A stretch of 64,000 bases of DNA from Acanthosepion esculentum (GCA_964036315.1 OZ038480.1:13985805-14049804), one strand, 5' to 3'. Positions 1-10,224 are shown, counted from the stretch's first letter. Numbers and translations: made by a program. The notes: a model not told the origin generated them from the sequence alone.

Positions 1-145
1 TAAGGAGGCATAATTTTTTTTTTTTGCAGTCTCTAATAACAATGTCTGGGCGGTTGGCTTTGATTGTTCTGTCTGTGTATTGTATAATCCCATAAAATTG
101 TTACAGATCCTGTCTCTGCAACTGGGTCTGGGTGGTGTTCTTACC
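1..145 (-). pseudogene. LINE 3' end, endonuclease-tail fragment (copy 1)
   Basis: Read on the minus strand this encodes pieces of a sequence recurring at several places in the window: an ILWDYTIHTDRTIKANRPD-like stretch followed by an acidic/hydrophobic IDMAVP-like stretch. The RPDIV...D pattern resembles the PD-(D/E)xK restriction-like endonuclease region at the C-terminus of some non-LTR retrotransposons; the family assignment is inference. Frameshifts and the window edge truncate it. It stops at an (ATT)n tract, as several related copies do. Confidence 0.5.

Positions 146-203
<58 letters not shown>
146..203. repeat. (ATT)n microsatellite
   Basis: About 19 uninterrupted ATT units directly abut the LINE 3'-end fragment to the left. 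Copies of the same LINE at 19.0-19.6 kb and 23.4-23.9 kb also lie beside ATT tracts. Confidence 0.95.
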
Positions 204-309
204 TACGCCATCCCATCCTTACGCAGGCGACAATTACTCTCCTTAGCTTCCTGTCATTTATACCATTAATTTATTCACAGTAGTTTCTTGGGTAGATTTC
301 TCGCTGTTT

Positions 310-590
310 TTCGCTTTTTTGTATTTATTTGAGGTATGGGCTTCCAGGAATCCCTTCAATGAGTCTACTGGAATATTTTCTTATCGCTCCGAGGACTCCA
401 ACTACAACTGGAATTGTTGATGTTCTCATGTATCACACTTTTGAGATTTCCATTTCAAGGTCCTTGTATTTTCGTAGTTTTTTTTAAAAGATCTTCAAAG
501 ATCCATTGCAGTCTGCAGAGACTGCTATGTAGATAAGACGTCTTTGCAGTTTCTAATCACGATGTCTGGGCGATTAGCTTTGATTATTAT
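310..590 (-). pseudogene. LINE 3' end, endonuclease-tail fragment (copy 2)
   Basis: The minus strand again carries the conserved path: NRPDIVI near 570, then a block matching the lysine-rich EKLSKYKDLEIE segment near 460, and a region corresponding to the TTIPVVVGALG block near 400. Indels break every frame. It ends at a second (ATT)n tract at about 582-630. It lies in the same orientation as the neighbouring copies, so the first 1.2 kb is a tandem-like pile-up of one LINE's 3' end. Confidence 0.5.
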
Positions 591-596
591 TATTAA

Positions 597-630
<34 letters not shown>
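582..630. repeat. (ATT)n microsatellite
   Basis: Interrupted ATT array between LINE-fragment copies 2 and 3. Confidence 0.9.
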
Positions 631-639
631 TCTATTTCT

Positions 640-1150
640 GTTACTTTTCACACTACCTACCAAGTCTGCAGGAAGACCTAAGGCAGGTAGTGATATGTTG
701 TTATGGCTATATTTCATGATTTGTTTTTCTAACTTCCGTAACATCACTAACATTACAAGGACAAAGTTCGTCTTAGTGTATGGGCTGTACTTATTCAGAT
801 ATTTTTTGTATTTCTCTTCAGCTGAGATTTCCAGGGTCTTTTTTTTTTTTCAATGTGTTGTGGTGTTCCTTTTGTATCATGTTAAGCGCACCTACTATGA
901 CTGGTATTTTACTTGTTTTCAATTTTCACATTTTTGAGATTTCGATTTCAAGGTCCTTGTATTTAGATAGCTTTTCGAATATCTTCAAAGCTACATTGTA
1001 GTCTGCAGGGACTACCATATCAATAAGGAAGCAATGTTTTTTGTTAGCGATCTTTATAGCAATGTCTGGGCGATTAACTTTGATTGTTCTGTCTGTGTGT
1101 ATAGTATAATCCCATAAAATTGTTATAGGTCCGGATCTGGGTGATATCCA
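640..1150 (-). pseudogene. LINE 3' end, endonuclease-tail fragment (copy 3)
   Basis: This is the longest of the three local copies. The minus strand runs from a WYEH-like start near 1150 through NRPDI near 1070 and IDMVVPADYN near 1010 to a lysine-rich tail near 680 that is shared with the copy at 25.24-25.70 kb. Several frameshifts and a T10 run near 840 make it non-functional. It is followed by a (CT)n tract instead of (ATT)n. Confidence 0.55.
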
Positions 1151-1159
1151 TACCAGTTA

Positions 1160-1213
1160 TTCTCTCTCTCTCTCCCTCTCTCCCTCTCCCCCCTCTCTCT
1201 CTCTCTCTCTCTC
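1160..1213. repeat. (CT)n microsatellite
   Basis: CT-rich simple repeat with CCC interruptions. It sits exactly between the LINE fragment and a fragment of the VNTR retroposon. Confidence 0.9.
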
Positions 1214-1315
1214 CTGAGTATGACGATAAACTGCATCCGTGTCCTGGGTAAGACGATAAACTACGTCCAACAGCAAGGCCTCTGATCAGGAGGTTTTGAG
1301 AGGCTCGACTCTGTA
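1214..1315 (+). repeat. VNTR retroposon fragment (minisatellite A and start of core)
   Basis: Contains about two copies of the 30-bp minisatellite A unit (core GGTAAGACGATAAACTACGT) and then the AGCAAGGCCTCTGATCAGG start of the core that also follows minisatellite A at 21.8 kb. Only the 5' part of the element is present. Confidence 0.7.
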
Positions 1316-1339
1316 TTTATGCCGAGGATAGGAATACTT

Positions 1340-2215
1340 AGTCTTGTCTTAAAGTCAAATCGCCAGTTGATCTCGAAAATGACCGTTAATCCATTGTTAA
1401 CTGGGGCAAATAATGGCTTGTTAATTTTAACGACTCCGAAGCTAATCTGTCAAGTTTTAAACTTAAAGAACCATTTTTGACACCATCTAGTATGGCTGAT
1501 ACTAACCTCCAGGAAAGTAAATCCTAGCGCAATCTCTCTCTAACGTTTTTCACTAATATGGAATGGTTATATCGAGACAATTCATAAATCCGCTGCTAGG
1601 TAAGTTGTGCACTATATCGAGTAAGACAATTTTTTCACCTGAATGTTTATGACTTCTTCATATATCTGACATTCCCCGATATAGTTAATATTGTTAACAC
1701 TGCAATATATCTTGAGATTTTAGACAAAATCAAAAGAAGAATTTGCAATCTTATCGGCTCCAATCTGGCATTTCGGCTTCAGTCAACCTCCCACAGCAGA
1801 TTCCCTTTGCCTTTTCTATATTTGGGTGACAATTGTCGTGATGATCTTTATTCTTAGGCACCACAAGTTTATGAATTTAAGTTTAGTCTGTCAGTTAAAT
1901 GCCATACGGGATACACGCTTCGACATCCATGTCACTTTCGATTCATGACTCACTAGGGTTGAAATGAATAAAATAAATTATATGCATATTTTTCCCGCAG
2001 TAGGTGGACATTTTTCCTCCAGTAGACTAGTTACCAACCAAGGCTACGGAATCCAGTCTGTCTCGCTATTTAATCCCTAGCTCCAGGGGCTGAGGAAGCG
2101 ATGGATTCATACCTTTAAGCGGAGTACTAGATTGAAGTTCTATGCTAATTGTTCCTTCTCTTGCCTTTCTCGCCAAGGGAACACTTTTCAAGCTTCTTAC
2201 AGTCTTCTCGTCCTC
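1340..2215 (+). pseudogene. CR1/jockey-like LINE reverse transcriptase remnant, broken by a SINE
   Basis: The plus strand encodes recognisable pieces of a non-LTR reverse transcriptase C-terminal half. VNWG..WLVNFN.SKT lies near 1400-1450. DKIKRRICNLIGSNLAFRLQ, matching the DKIQRR...DLASRLQ block of the copy at 37.7 kb, lies near 1725-1785. A FYANCSFSCLSRQ-like block near 2135 corresponds to the conserved FYSxSFFPRTSRLWNSLP tail. Many indels occur. The SINE starting at about 2216 interrupts it, and the LINE 3' tail resumes at about 3000. It is dead. Confidence 0.6.
2020..2110. repeat. Partial body of the 5S-type SINE family
   Basis: Shares an AAGGCTA(C/T)(G/A)GAATC(C/T)AGTCTGTC-like stretch and the following 'CCCTAGCT...' with the body at 32.25-32.44 kb. 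It overlaps the decayed LINE and probably reflects an old insertion. The fragment is short and its boundaries are uncertain. Confidence 0.35.
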
Positions 2216-2998
2216 AAGGACACGTGACTCGGTAGATAAAGATGCTGGTTAGATCCACTGACTAGACCCAAAGAGTTGTGAGTTCAATACCAGACCACAG
2301 CAGTGGTGAGCCAAAGCTTGGAGAGTTGAGTTAAAAGGAAATTACCGAGACATCCGGAAGAGGCATGTCACTTGGAAACAGAACAATCTACCCCGATGGA
2401 CGAAATAAAGTCCTCGGTTCGAAATTATAATCACCTGATGAAGACCGGAGCGTACAACGGCCGAAACGCTGTAAATATGGAAATGAAGATCAGGATAATA
2501 GTTCGAATAATGTAAATAATGCAAGTAATCATAATACGTGATCTCAGAGATATAGACAGATATATAGACAGATATTGAAGGCATGGCACGTGGAACTAGA
2601 ACAATCTCCCCCGGTGGACGGAATAAAGGATTCGGTTCAAGATTTCAATCACTTGAAGAAGGCAGGAGCGTATATCTTCCGAAAACGTTGTGAATATGGC
2701 AGTGAAGAAGAGGATAACCGTTCGAATAAAGTAAATAACTCAAGTAATCATAATACGTGATCTCAGAGATATAGACAGATATATAGACAGATATTGAAGG
2801 CATGTCACGTGGAAGTAGAACAATCTACTCTGGTGGACGAAATAAAGGTTCAGTTGGAAATTCTAATCACCTGAAGAAGGCAGGAGCGTACAACGGCCGA
2901 AACGCTGTAAATATGACAATGAAGATGAGGATAATATTTCGAATAATGTAAATAATGCAAGTAATCATAATACCTCATTTCAGGGATATAGACAGGTT
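2216..2998 (+). mobile_element. tRNA-derived SINE (subfamily A) with tripled 3' unit
   Basis: The 5' head (about 2216-2310) has RNA polymerase III-like boxes: an A-box-like GGTAGATAAAGATGCTGG and a B-box-like GAGTTCAATACC. The body contains CTGATGA - stem - GAAAC near 2431-2470 and ends in a tail with TCAGAGATATAGACAGATA. From about 2364 the body-plus-tail (about 215 bp) is repeated three times (2364-2581, 2582-2800, 2801-2998), with copies about 90% alike by eye. The ORF at 2575-2760 lies inside the second unit and is a by-product. The element is inserted in a LINE, whose 3' tail resumes immediately after. Confidence 0.75.
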
Positions 2999-2999
2999 C

Positions 3000-3200
3000 T
3001 GAACGACAATTTTCAAAAATGTAAATACAGCGTCAATCGCCATCTTCTGTTTCCTTGAATCCTGTTCTTGTTTATCGCTCCATCTCCTCAGTAACATTTT
3101 TATAAGACTCCTTCACTCCCATTAATCCTTTGTGTCTTAGTAGCTTTAACGCCTTCCATGGGGTGAAATGAATAATTTATTTTATTCATTTCACCCCATA
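3000..3200 (+). repeat. CR1/jockey-like LINE 3' tail
   Basis: Starts TTCAAAAATGTAAATACAGC and ends with GGGGTGAAATGAATAA, followed by a short inverted echo of the same end. The same 3' tail closes the LINE copies near 16.0, 20.1, 27.0, 38.2 and 58.5 kb. Confidence 0.6.
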
Positions 3201-3204
3201 CATA

Positions 3205-4820
3205 TGAATATTTCCATCTACCCTTAAATCAACGATCTAAATGCAACCTATACCAAATAAGTTGCGCCTATCAAGAACGTTTGAAAGGTTTGATCTGTTT
3301 CCAAGTACGACTTACGGTATCTGGCTTTCTTATCCATGAAGAACTGTTCAACAAACATTTAATGACGTTCTCATGTATTGTTTAATATAAATTGAAGTTT
3401 TATCCTGTGCTTTTCAAACAAATCCGCCTTTGCTTAGTCTGATAGGACTACAATTTCGTCGCCAGCATTTTATCTCAACTGTAAGATGTCATTTATTCTC
3501 GGGTAATCTCGTCCGCCATTAAGAAATAACTGAATCTCGCATTATCGAGATTTGGTATCACCGAACGCTGTTGAAGAAGACAGTCCACTGGTCTTTTTCT
3601 TACTGATTAGCAAAATTGGATCCTTATCATTTGCACATTGGTGTCATTATCTCTAATTTTCTAAAATCAACAATCGTAACCTTATTTGCTTTTGTTGAAA
3701 GCTTATTTTTGTTTCTTTCTTTTTTTATTTTCTCAAACGCGTACGTATTGCGAAGATATGTCGACAGACCTGAAGGGCTCTCTTTCCTTCCCATATCTAA
3801 ATGCCGAGACCATATGAAAATAAGATATATGGGTGTTATATGGTCACAAGATGGTGGTAAGTGGAGGATATTTGTAAATTATGCAACCGGAAATGATTTT
3901 TTTTATTTTTTTTAAAGGAAAACGAAGACGAACACGAGATAAAGGTTGAAATTATGGTTTATGGAAAAATAGAAAAAAAAAGCTTTGGGTAGGAATAAAA
4001 CGGTAGGAACTGATTCGAAAAGAATCCTTATAAATCAGACGAGATAAATAGACTTTAAATCGGCTCTTGGAAACTATTTCAGAAATTTGTAACTTGATTT
4101 ATCTCGAAAAAGTCTCAGCGCTTCAGATCGCCATGATAGAATATTCGGTTGATAAGAGCGACTGCAATAAACTTATTTCTTTACATTTTCCATTTTTCTT
4201 TCCTTTTTTTTTCTTTTTTTTTACTAATCAAACATCTTTCTTTTTCCATACCGTCAGGCCCTACAGACATATTTCCACATAGAAATTATCTCTCTATGTA
4301 TTTAACTAAATTTCACAATTTCTTTAAGTTGAATGACATTCTTCTTTCTATAACTTTTCGTGGGTTTTACCTACATCACTTGCTTAATATTAACGTGCAA
4401 ATATTTTCACTCCCTTTTATTCTTTTTATCTGCTGTCATCAACAATAATTCTCTCTTCTTTCTTTTTTTTTTTTCATCTCTGTTTAAATTTCTGCCTTTT
4501 TTCTTGTCAGTTAATAACATAAAGGCCATCGGCGCAGAAAATGAAATGAAATTAAATTAAAAACACTAGTTCAAATTCAGGCTTAGTTCGTTCGAATTTC
4601 CTCTATCATTCTCTTGGGAATCCATGTTTTCTCTCCTCCCCTATGGCTTAATTTGCATGTTTGACTTGCGTAGTATGTAATCTAGAAGAAGCACTACACG
4701 GAATTCAAAACAATGGTAAAAAAAAGCCACGAGAAACCACTCTACGATCTTTCTCAAGTAGACGTAGGAAATTCACAGATAATAAAGAAAAATGAATCTG
4801 TGAAGGGATATGACTGTTAC
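3205..4820. other. Non-coding interval, nothing recognised
   Basis: AT-rich sequence of moderate complexity with short T runs and ORFs under 100 codons. None has a recognisable domain, signal or splice-supported exon. Confidence 0.5.
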
Positions 4821-5380
4821 GTGCTGAAGATTTGGTTTGGTTTGGTTTGGTTTGGTTTGGTTTAGTTTGGTTTACATCATGTCACGACAAGATTTTTATT
4901 GCTGGTAATATTTTTTATCTATCTATCTATCTATCTATCTATGTCAGTATATATTGGTTTGGTTTGTTTTACGTCATGTCAAACTCAATGGGTTATTTAA
5001 TTCCGACAAGATTTTTATTGCTGGTAATACTATTTACGAACATGTATTACTGGTAATATGTTTTCCTCAAAAAGGTATTACTGATAATATTTATATTCTT
5101 CAAAAATGTATGTCTGGTAATAATTTTTCCTCAAAAAATGTATTGCTGGTATTAAAAACTATTTTTACACATTCAGTGTTTTGACCCCAGATTGGGTGTT
5201 AACTGTTTGCCCATAATCTGGACCCTAACAGGTGCTACCACCCGGGGTCAGGGTGGGCTTGGATCACCAACAATTACGTGGTGGTTCGACGCTCCTCAAA
5301 ACCTCCTGAACAGACATAGTTTATCATCATACCCAGGATACGGATGTAGTTTTTCGTCATACCCAGGACGCCGTGCTGAA
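4820..5380 (-). mobile_element. VNTR retroposon, reverse-oriented copy
   Basis: In minus orientation the order is minisatellite A units (5325-5370), core (about 5205-5325), a few units of minisatellite B (5000-5160; TTGCTGGTAATA-type on the plus strand), then tail and (AAACC)n, seen here as (GGTTT)n at 4829-4873. The same order occurs at 21.53-22.16 kb on the plus strand. CGTGCTGAA flanks both sides (4820-4828 and 5372-5380), consistent with a target-site duplication. A secondary ATCT tract lies at 4917-4943. Confidence 0.75.
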
Positions 5381-5844
5381 AAGACATGGCATTCAAAAAA
5401 ACATCCATTTTACTCACATACTCACGCGGATATTTTATTTGGAAAAATCGTCGCTCTGTTCATTAATTTTTTTTTTTTCATTTTCAATTTTAGTATCGCC
5501 TGCTACACGATTCCAATTATTACTACGAGGTTGGCAAACTAATCCCTGTTTCAGACGCCTGCACAACCGCGTTTATATTTGTTCAACGCCCGCAGATATA
5601 ACAACTACGCTGAGCCAACTTTAATTGCAGTTTCTAGGAGAGAGCGTTTCATCTGGCGTGTACAATCGCAGTACGCTTAAAACCTTGGTCACGATGGCTT
5701 GTGATTTCAGGCTAGCACAATCATCGCAATCATAGCTTTGTCTACTTAATATCACTTCCAAGATTCAGGTCAGTTTGTGGCTTTGTTTTCAGGAACATCC
5801 CAACGTTGTCTCTAGGTGGAATCGTTTCCATGTGTTATAATATA

Positions 5845-6077
5845 CAGGGTGTGGCTGGTATTTGAGGACATACAGATTTAAAATCAATACTGCTTCCCAC
5901 TAAATTCTAATGCTTTTATTTTTCAGAAATCAACAATGGCAAACCCTATGATAACAAATGAAATGAAAAGGCAATGCTGTGATTGTGGCATTAAAGGCTG
6001 ATCATAGCGATTTGGATATTGCACGTTTCCTCAGAGTTGCAAGATCGTTTGTCCATAAGATACGAAAAGAGTTAGAA

Positions 6078-6078
<1 letters not shown>
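5845..6078 (+). pseudogene. Tc1/mariner-superfamily 5' end and transposase N-terminus
   Basis: A TA dinucleotide precedes a CAGGGTGTGGCTGG terminus. An ATG follows at about 5936 (MANPMITNEMKR) and, after a one-base frameshift, the reading continues as ALKADHSDLDIARFLRVARS. This is a helix-turn-helix DNA-binding segment typical of Tc1/mariner transposase N-termini. The catalytic domain is absent because the element is cut off at the (TA)n tract beginning at 6079. Confidence 0.6.
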
Positions 6079-6148
<70 letters not shown>

Positions 6149-6238
6149 GTTTCATGCTAGATGCAATCGTCAGGTGACCTGACGATTGCATCTAGCATGA
6201 AACAGACTGTCGCCTCTAAGTGTTGACTTCTATGTTCA

Positions 6239-6296
<58 letters not shown>
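6079..6296. repeat. Perfect palindrome embedded in (TA)n
   Basis: Two perfect 32-bp arms (6144-6175 and 6177-6208) are separated by one base and flanked by (TA)n at 6079-6143 and 6243-6296. The right arm and next bases contain a hammerhead-like core: CTGACGA at 6179-6185, GAAA at 6199-6202 and a GTC cleavage-type triplet at 6209-6211. Confidence 0.9.
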
Positions 6297-6299
<3 letters not shown>

Positions 6300-6845
6300 A
6301 AATAATCATAGATAGAATCAATCAGCAATATTAATGCGATTATTGGCGCTATCACATCGCTAGTAGAACATAATGTATGCATTAAAATACTGTTAATCCA
6401 TTGAATGATGTGATCCTCATTTATAAAACTCTTGTCAGATGTTTCTAGTGTATAAGCAAGTACTTTCGAAGACCCATGTCTTCATCATCAGGCTGTAATT
6501 TGTTTCCTTTAAAGTTAAAACTTGAAGACGAAGTAATTGTTTGTAGACCGAAAGATGTTTGTTTTTTAAGAATGTGCTATTTATTGACGGTTGTACAATC
6601 TCGGAACGTGCAAGTCGCAACGCTAAAGTTCAAATTTTCAAGTGAGAATTTTTATATAAATTTTGTAATATGGTAAATCCACGAATTCTTTTTTTACAAG
6701 TGTTTTATAGTTCAATTAATATAGTGATGTGTCTTAGTAGTTTTTTTCTCAGGAATTACGTACTGCGGATCAATTGTTTTTTATAAACAGGCAGCACATA
6801 TTTTTTATATAAAGAAATAATCATTCATAGAATCAATCAGCAATA
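6297..6845. other. Non-coding interval, with a short direct duplication
   Basis: No gene recognised. About 40 bases starting AAAGAAATAATCAT at 6296 recur at 6811, each with ATAGAATCAATCAGCAATATTA, so the 0.5 kb between them is bracketed by direct repeats next to TA tracts. Confidence 0.5.
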
Positions 6846-6972
<127 letters not shown>

Positions 6973-6980
6973 AATATATA

Positions 6981-7634
6981 CAAGGTAACCAAAAACGTTC
7001 TGTCCGTTTTTAAAGGAAAAAAAGAAAACGCTTCACAGTATGTGTAACTTATATTTAGTCTCCGAAGTAATCGCCATCGGCATCCAACACCTAATGCCAA
7101 CGTGTCTCCAGCTGTTCAATGCCCTTGCGGTAGAACTCGGGGGGGTGATGCAAAGAAGTCCGCGAGGGCTTTTGCGGAAGTCTGCTTCATTGGTGAAGGA
7201 TTTCCCCCGAAGATGATTATCCAGAGAGTGAAAGAGGTGGTAATCGGATGGCTCAAGGTCAAGTGAATAAAGTGGATGTCACAAAATCTCCCACCCAAGT
7301 TGCTGTATGGTATCACTGACCACTCGCGCGACATGCGGCCTGGCGTTGTCATGTAGGAAAAGCACACCTTTGAAATTCACCAGTGCTGGCTCCTTCTGGC
7401 GCAATGCCTATTGCACACGTTTCAATTGCTGCGAGTATAGGTCTCCAGTGACCGTTTGGCCCATTTTGTAACAGTTCATAATGAACCACTTGACGACCTG
7501 TCCACCAGACACAAAGCATAATCTTGCGTGGGTGCATAGGCGGTCTTGCGGTGTGAGGGACAGCATCCTGAGGAGACAATCAATGTCTGGAACGCTTGGG
7601 AGTTTCGTACAGAACCCACTTTTCATCACTGGTA
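6981..7634 (-). pseudogene. mariner transposase, 5'-truncated
   Basis: The minus strand encodes about the last two-thirds of a mariner transposase, spread over frames. DEKWVLYETPK (first catalytic D) lies near 7610, a HPRK.MLCVWW block near 7530, LHDNARPHVARVVSDT (second D) near 7345, and PSDYHLFHSLDNHL (third D of D,D34D) near 7230. The element ends at CAAGGTAACCAAAAACGTTC (6981-7000), preceded by TA, typical of a mariner terminus. The helix-turn-helix half is missing and several frameshifts exist, so it is inactive. Confidence 0.85.
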
Positions 7635-8047
7635 TATATATATAGCCATCCACAGGCATACTGTTTTTCTGTATCACAGCTCTTCAATGAGGCTAAACGT
7701 CCGATTGCTTCAAGGCGGTATCGACCGATTCGGCATCAGTCAGAGATCCTACCCCTAAGGCGTCGGCGCACGACAGATGGAAATGGAAATTGTAGCGTTT
7801 TCTATACGAAATATGCCAATGGCTGAGAGAATTCAATTCATACTTGAAGAGTAATGCATTCATAGCAGCAGCCACTTTTTTTTTATTGAACTTACCCTTT
7901 CCTCTAGAGAGCTCCGAAGAGTCTCCTAGAGCATATATATAGTCATCCACAGGCAGACCGTTTCGCTGTATCACAGTTCTTCAGTGTAACTAGACGTCCG
8001 ACTGTTTCAAGCCGGCATCGAAATTCGAACGATTTGACACCAGTCGG

Positions 8048-8050
<3 letters not shown>
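7634..8050. repeat. Two direct copies of an about 110-bp repeat
   Basis: The segment starting near 7640 (CCATCCACAGGCATACTGTT) recurs near 7942 (TCATCCACAGGCAGACCGTT). In both, GTATCACAG(C/T)TCTTCA and a GACGTCCG-like or AACGTCCG-like string follow. They share orientation and each is preceded by a short TATATATA. The family is unknown. Confidence 0.6.

Positions 8051-8112
<62 letters not shown>
8049..8112. repeat. (TA)n microsatellite
   Basis: About 31 uninterrupted TA units. Confidence 0.95.
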
Positions 8113-8115
<3 letters not shown>

Positions 8116-8333
8116 GGTATGCAGAAAAATAGGAAAGAACACGTTAGGTAAATAATCCGGAGTTCTTTAGTATTTTCGCTTTTATTTTTAAAAAGACAGT
8201 GCTCCATACAGAAGTAGAGCTCCAGACAACTTAATTCAACTTAATTCCAAAAATTATATTGAGGGTCTCGGCTCTCGCTTTTGAAACATGAGAACTCTTA
8301 TGTAGCGAAGGAATCATATTTTTTTTAAAATAT
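8113..8333. other. Non-coding interval, nothing recognised
   Basis: Unremarkable AT-rich DNA between two TA tracts. No ORF or repeat family was recognised. Confidence 0.5.
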
Positions 8334-8358
8334 TATATATATATATATATATATATAT

Positions 8359-8387
<29 letters not shown>
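8334..8387. repeat. (TA)n(AGT)n compound microsatellite
   Basis: A TA array runs directly into about nine AGT units. Confidence 0.95.
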
Positions 8388-8390
<3 letters not shown>

Positions 8391-8628
8391 ATCTTATAAG
8401 TATAAGTAACTACACCCGTTTCGGAAAACCTTCGGTTTCTTGATTTGCAAAAAATCAAATCAATATCGAAGGAAAAAAGGTATAAAAAAAAGAAAGAGCC
8501 GAGAACATGAACGCCTGTCGAAAACAATCGTTCAGCATGCAGGCCCAAAGCCCAAAGAAAAAAAACACCCCGATACGAGTACGCAACTAACTAAATAAAG
8601 TGCTCAATACAGTAAGTAGAGCAGACGT

Positions 8629-8722
8629 AGTTAAACCTAGAGAGCCAGACAAACCTACCTAAGCGGATCGTCAGGGAAGGCTGGCTCTGAAACCTTGGCA
8701 GGTTTGTCTGGGTCTCTAGGTT

Positions 8723-8815
<93 letters not shown>
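8629..8815. repeat. 28-bp inverted repeat followed by a long (TA)n
   Basis: The 28-base arms at 8629-8656 and 8700-8727 are reverse complements with one mismatch and a 43-base spacer. A (TA)n of about 88 bp starts at the end of the right arm. The arrangement resembles the palindrome-in-TA at 6.1 kb. Confidence 0.85.
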
Positions 8816-8819
<4 letters not shown>

Positions 8820-8949
8820 GAGGGACGCTCCAAAGGGTAATGACTCCTATATATTTCATCAGAAACTAAAAAAAAAACTATAGGGAACACAATAAAAAAG
8901 TTGAATAGCACATATATTCAACTAAGACTACGATCGTTTCAAGAAATCA

Positions 8950-9030
8950 TTTTCCTAATGGTGAGATTCGATCCCTAATCTCCTGGGTGGAAAGCGTACC
9001 TCCAAAACACTCGAGCCAGCGCCCATAATT
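8950..9030 (-). repeat. tRNA-like SINE head (fragment)
   Basis: On the minus strand GGGCGCTGGCTCGAGTG is A-box-like and, about 35 bases on, GGGATCGAATCTC is B-box-like. No cloverleaf with paired acceptor ends closes convincingly, so I regard it as a tRNA-derived SINE head rather than a tRNA gene. Confidence 0.4.
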
Positions 9031-9540
9031 TATACTATTAAATTAGATTATCTGCATTGTATATAATGCAGATATTTGTGTTTTTCTTGCTAATGTTTTA
9101 CAAAGATATTCGTTTTTTTCATTTTTGATTTTTCAAGTAAAGCAGTAAAATAAATTGTTTTCGTGTCTACTTTTTGAGATAAGCACTGATTTTTATTTCG
9201 AAATTTATGTTGGTCTGGTAAGGTGATTATATCTTGTAAAATAACACCAAGAAAATGCAAATATATACACCTATATACGAAGGAGATAATGTAGTATACA
9301 TTAAACAATGCCAAAAAAAACAATATACATCCCTCCCAATAAATAAATAAAATAATTTAAAGAATTATGAAGGAAATAAATAATAAACAAATTAGCAAGC
9401 GGTATGAATGCACACATAGTAACAACTATGTAAATTTTATAACAATAATCTGTAAAGAATAATTAATCAATAGATTGGCTGATTTGATTTTTGTTTTTAC
9501 GGCTTATCAACAGGTTATTTAAAACCAGAAAATATTTTTA
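9030..9540. other. Non-coding interval, nothing recognised
   Basis: AT-rich sequence with no recognised domain or repeat. Confidence 0.5.
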
Positions 9541-9544
9541 AATT

Positions 9545-9842
9545 GTACGGATTTTTTGCGGAAGCGGTAATAATGGTTTAGTGATACAAGTCTTACTAAT
9601 TAACCCATAGCTTGGAGGAGAAGAGGTGGATTTATTGTACTGGCGCTTAAGTGAATATAACGGACTCAACGAGAATTGAAACTCTAGCCTTCGATCGGCA
9701 ATTCCGAGCTATTAACAATTACACTAGCGGCATCTCGTATTTGCAAACGGTCACCCATCTAGATACTAGCCAGGCTCGACGTTGCTTAACTTCGGAGATC
9801 GTACGCGAACCGATGTTTCAAAGAGTTTTCGCCGTAAACCAA
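9545..9842 (-). mobile_element. 5S rRNA-derived SINE (SINE3-like)
   Basis: The minus strand from about 9842 to 9724 aligns along the whole length of eukaryotic 5S rRNA. GATC.CCGAAGTTAAGCAACGTC and TAGT.TCTAGATGGGTGACCG, the hallmark 5S segments, are both present with scattered substitutions. The body continues to about 9545 and is shared with the copy at 35.40-35.69 kb (e.g. CTATGGGTTAATTAGTAAGA on the minus strand). A 5S-type internal promoter heading a shared non-5S body is the SINE3 architecture; expression is not implied. Confidence 0.75.
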
Positions 9843-9991
9843 TGCCCTAAAATAATTAAAAAAAATAAACAAATACTGAGTTAAAAGTTAACAAACCACT
9901 TTATACAATATCCACAAAATATAGCATGACTTAAAAATATATAATATATGTATGTATGTATGTATTTATGTATGTGTGTGTGAAATGTGTA

Positions 9992-10025
<34 letters not shown>

Positions 10026-10148
10026 ATTTTTTATATATATTATTTATAATTTATATATGCGCGGTACATATTGGAAAACGCTCAATATCAGTGACAGCGC
10101 TAACATATTATTTAGATAGATGTGAGTTTAACAAACTCAAATCAATCC

Positions 10149-10150
<2 letters not shown>
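9843..10150. other. AT-rich interval with short TA/TG tracts
   Basis: Contains TATG and TGTG microsatellites and a (TA)n at 9996-10022. No gene or dispersed repeat was recognised. Confidence 0.5.

Positions 10151-10209
<59 letters not shown>
10151..10209. repeat. (TA)n microsatellite
   Basis: About 29 TA units, bordering the 3' end of the Penelope-like remnant. Confidence 0.95.
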
Positions 10210-10211
<2 letters not shown>

Positions 10212-10224
10212 CAGCAATCCTTCG

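Noticed and set aside
2431..2475. Active hammerhead ribozyme in the SINE
   Set aside because: Core and stem II fit, but stem I cannot be paired in any copy I checked; reported only as a core-like motif.
9724..9842. Functional 5S rRNA gene
   Set aside because: Many substitutions, no T-run terminator at its 3' end, and a shared SINE body follows.
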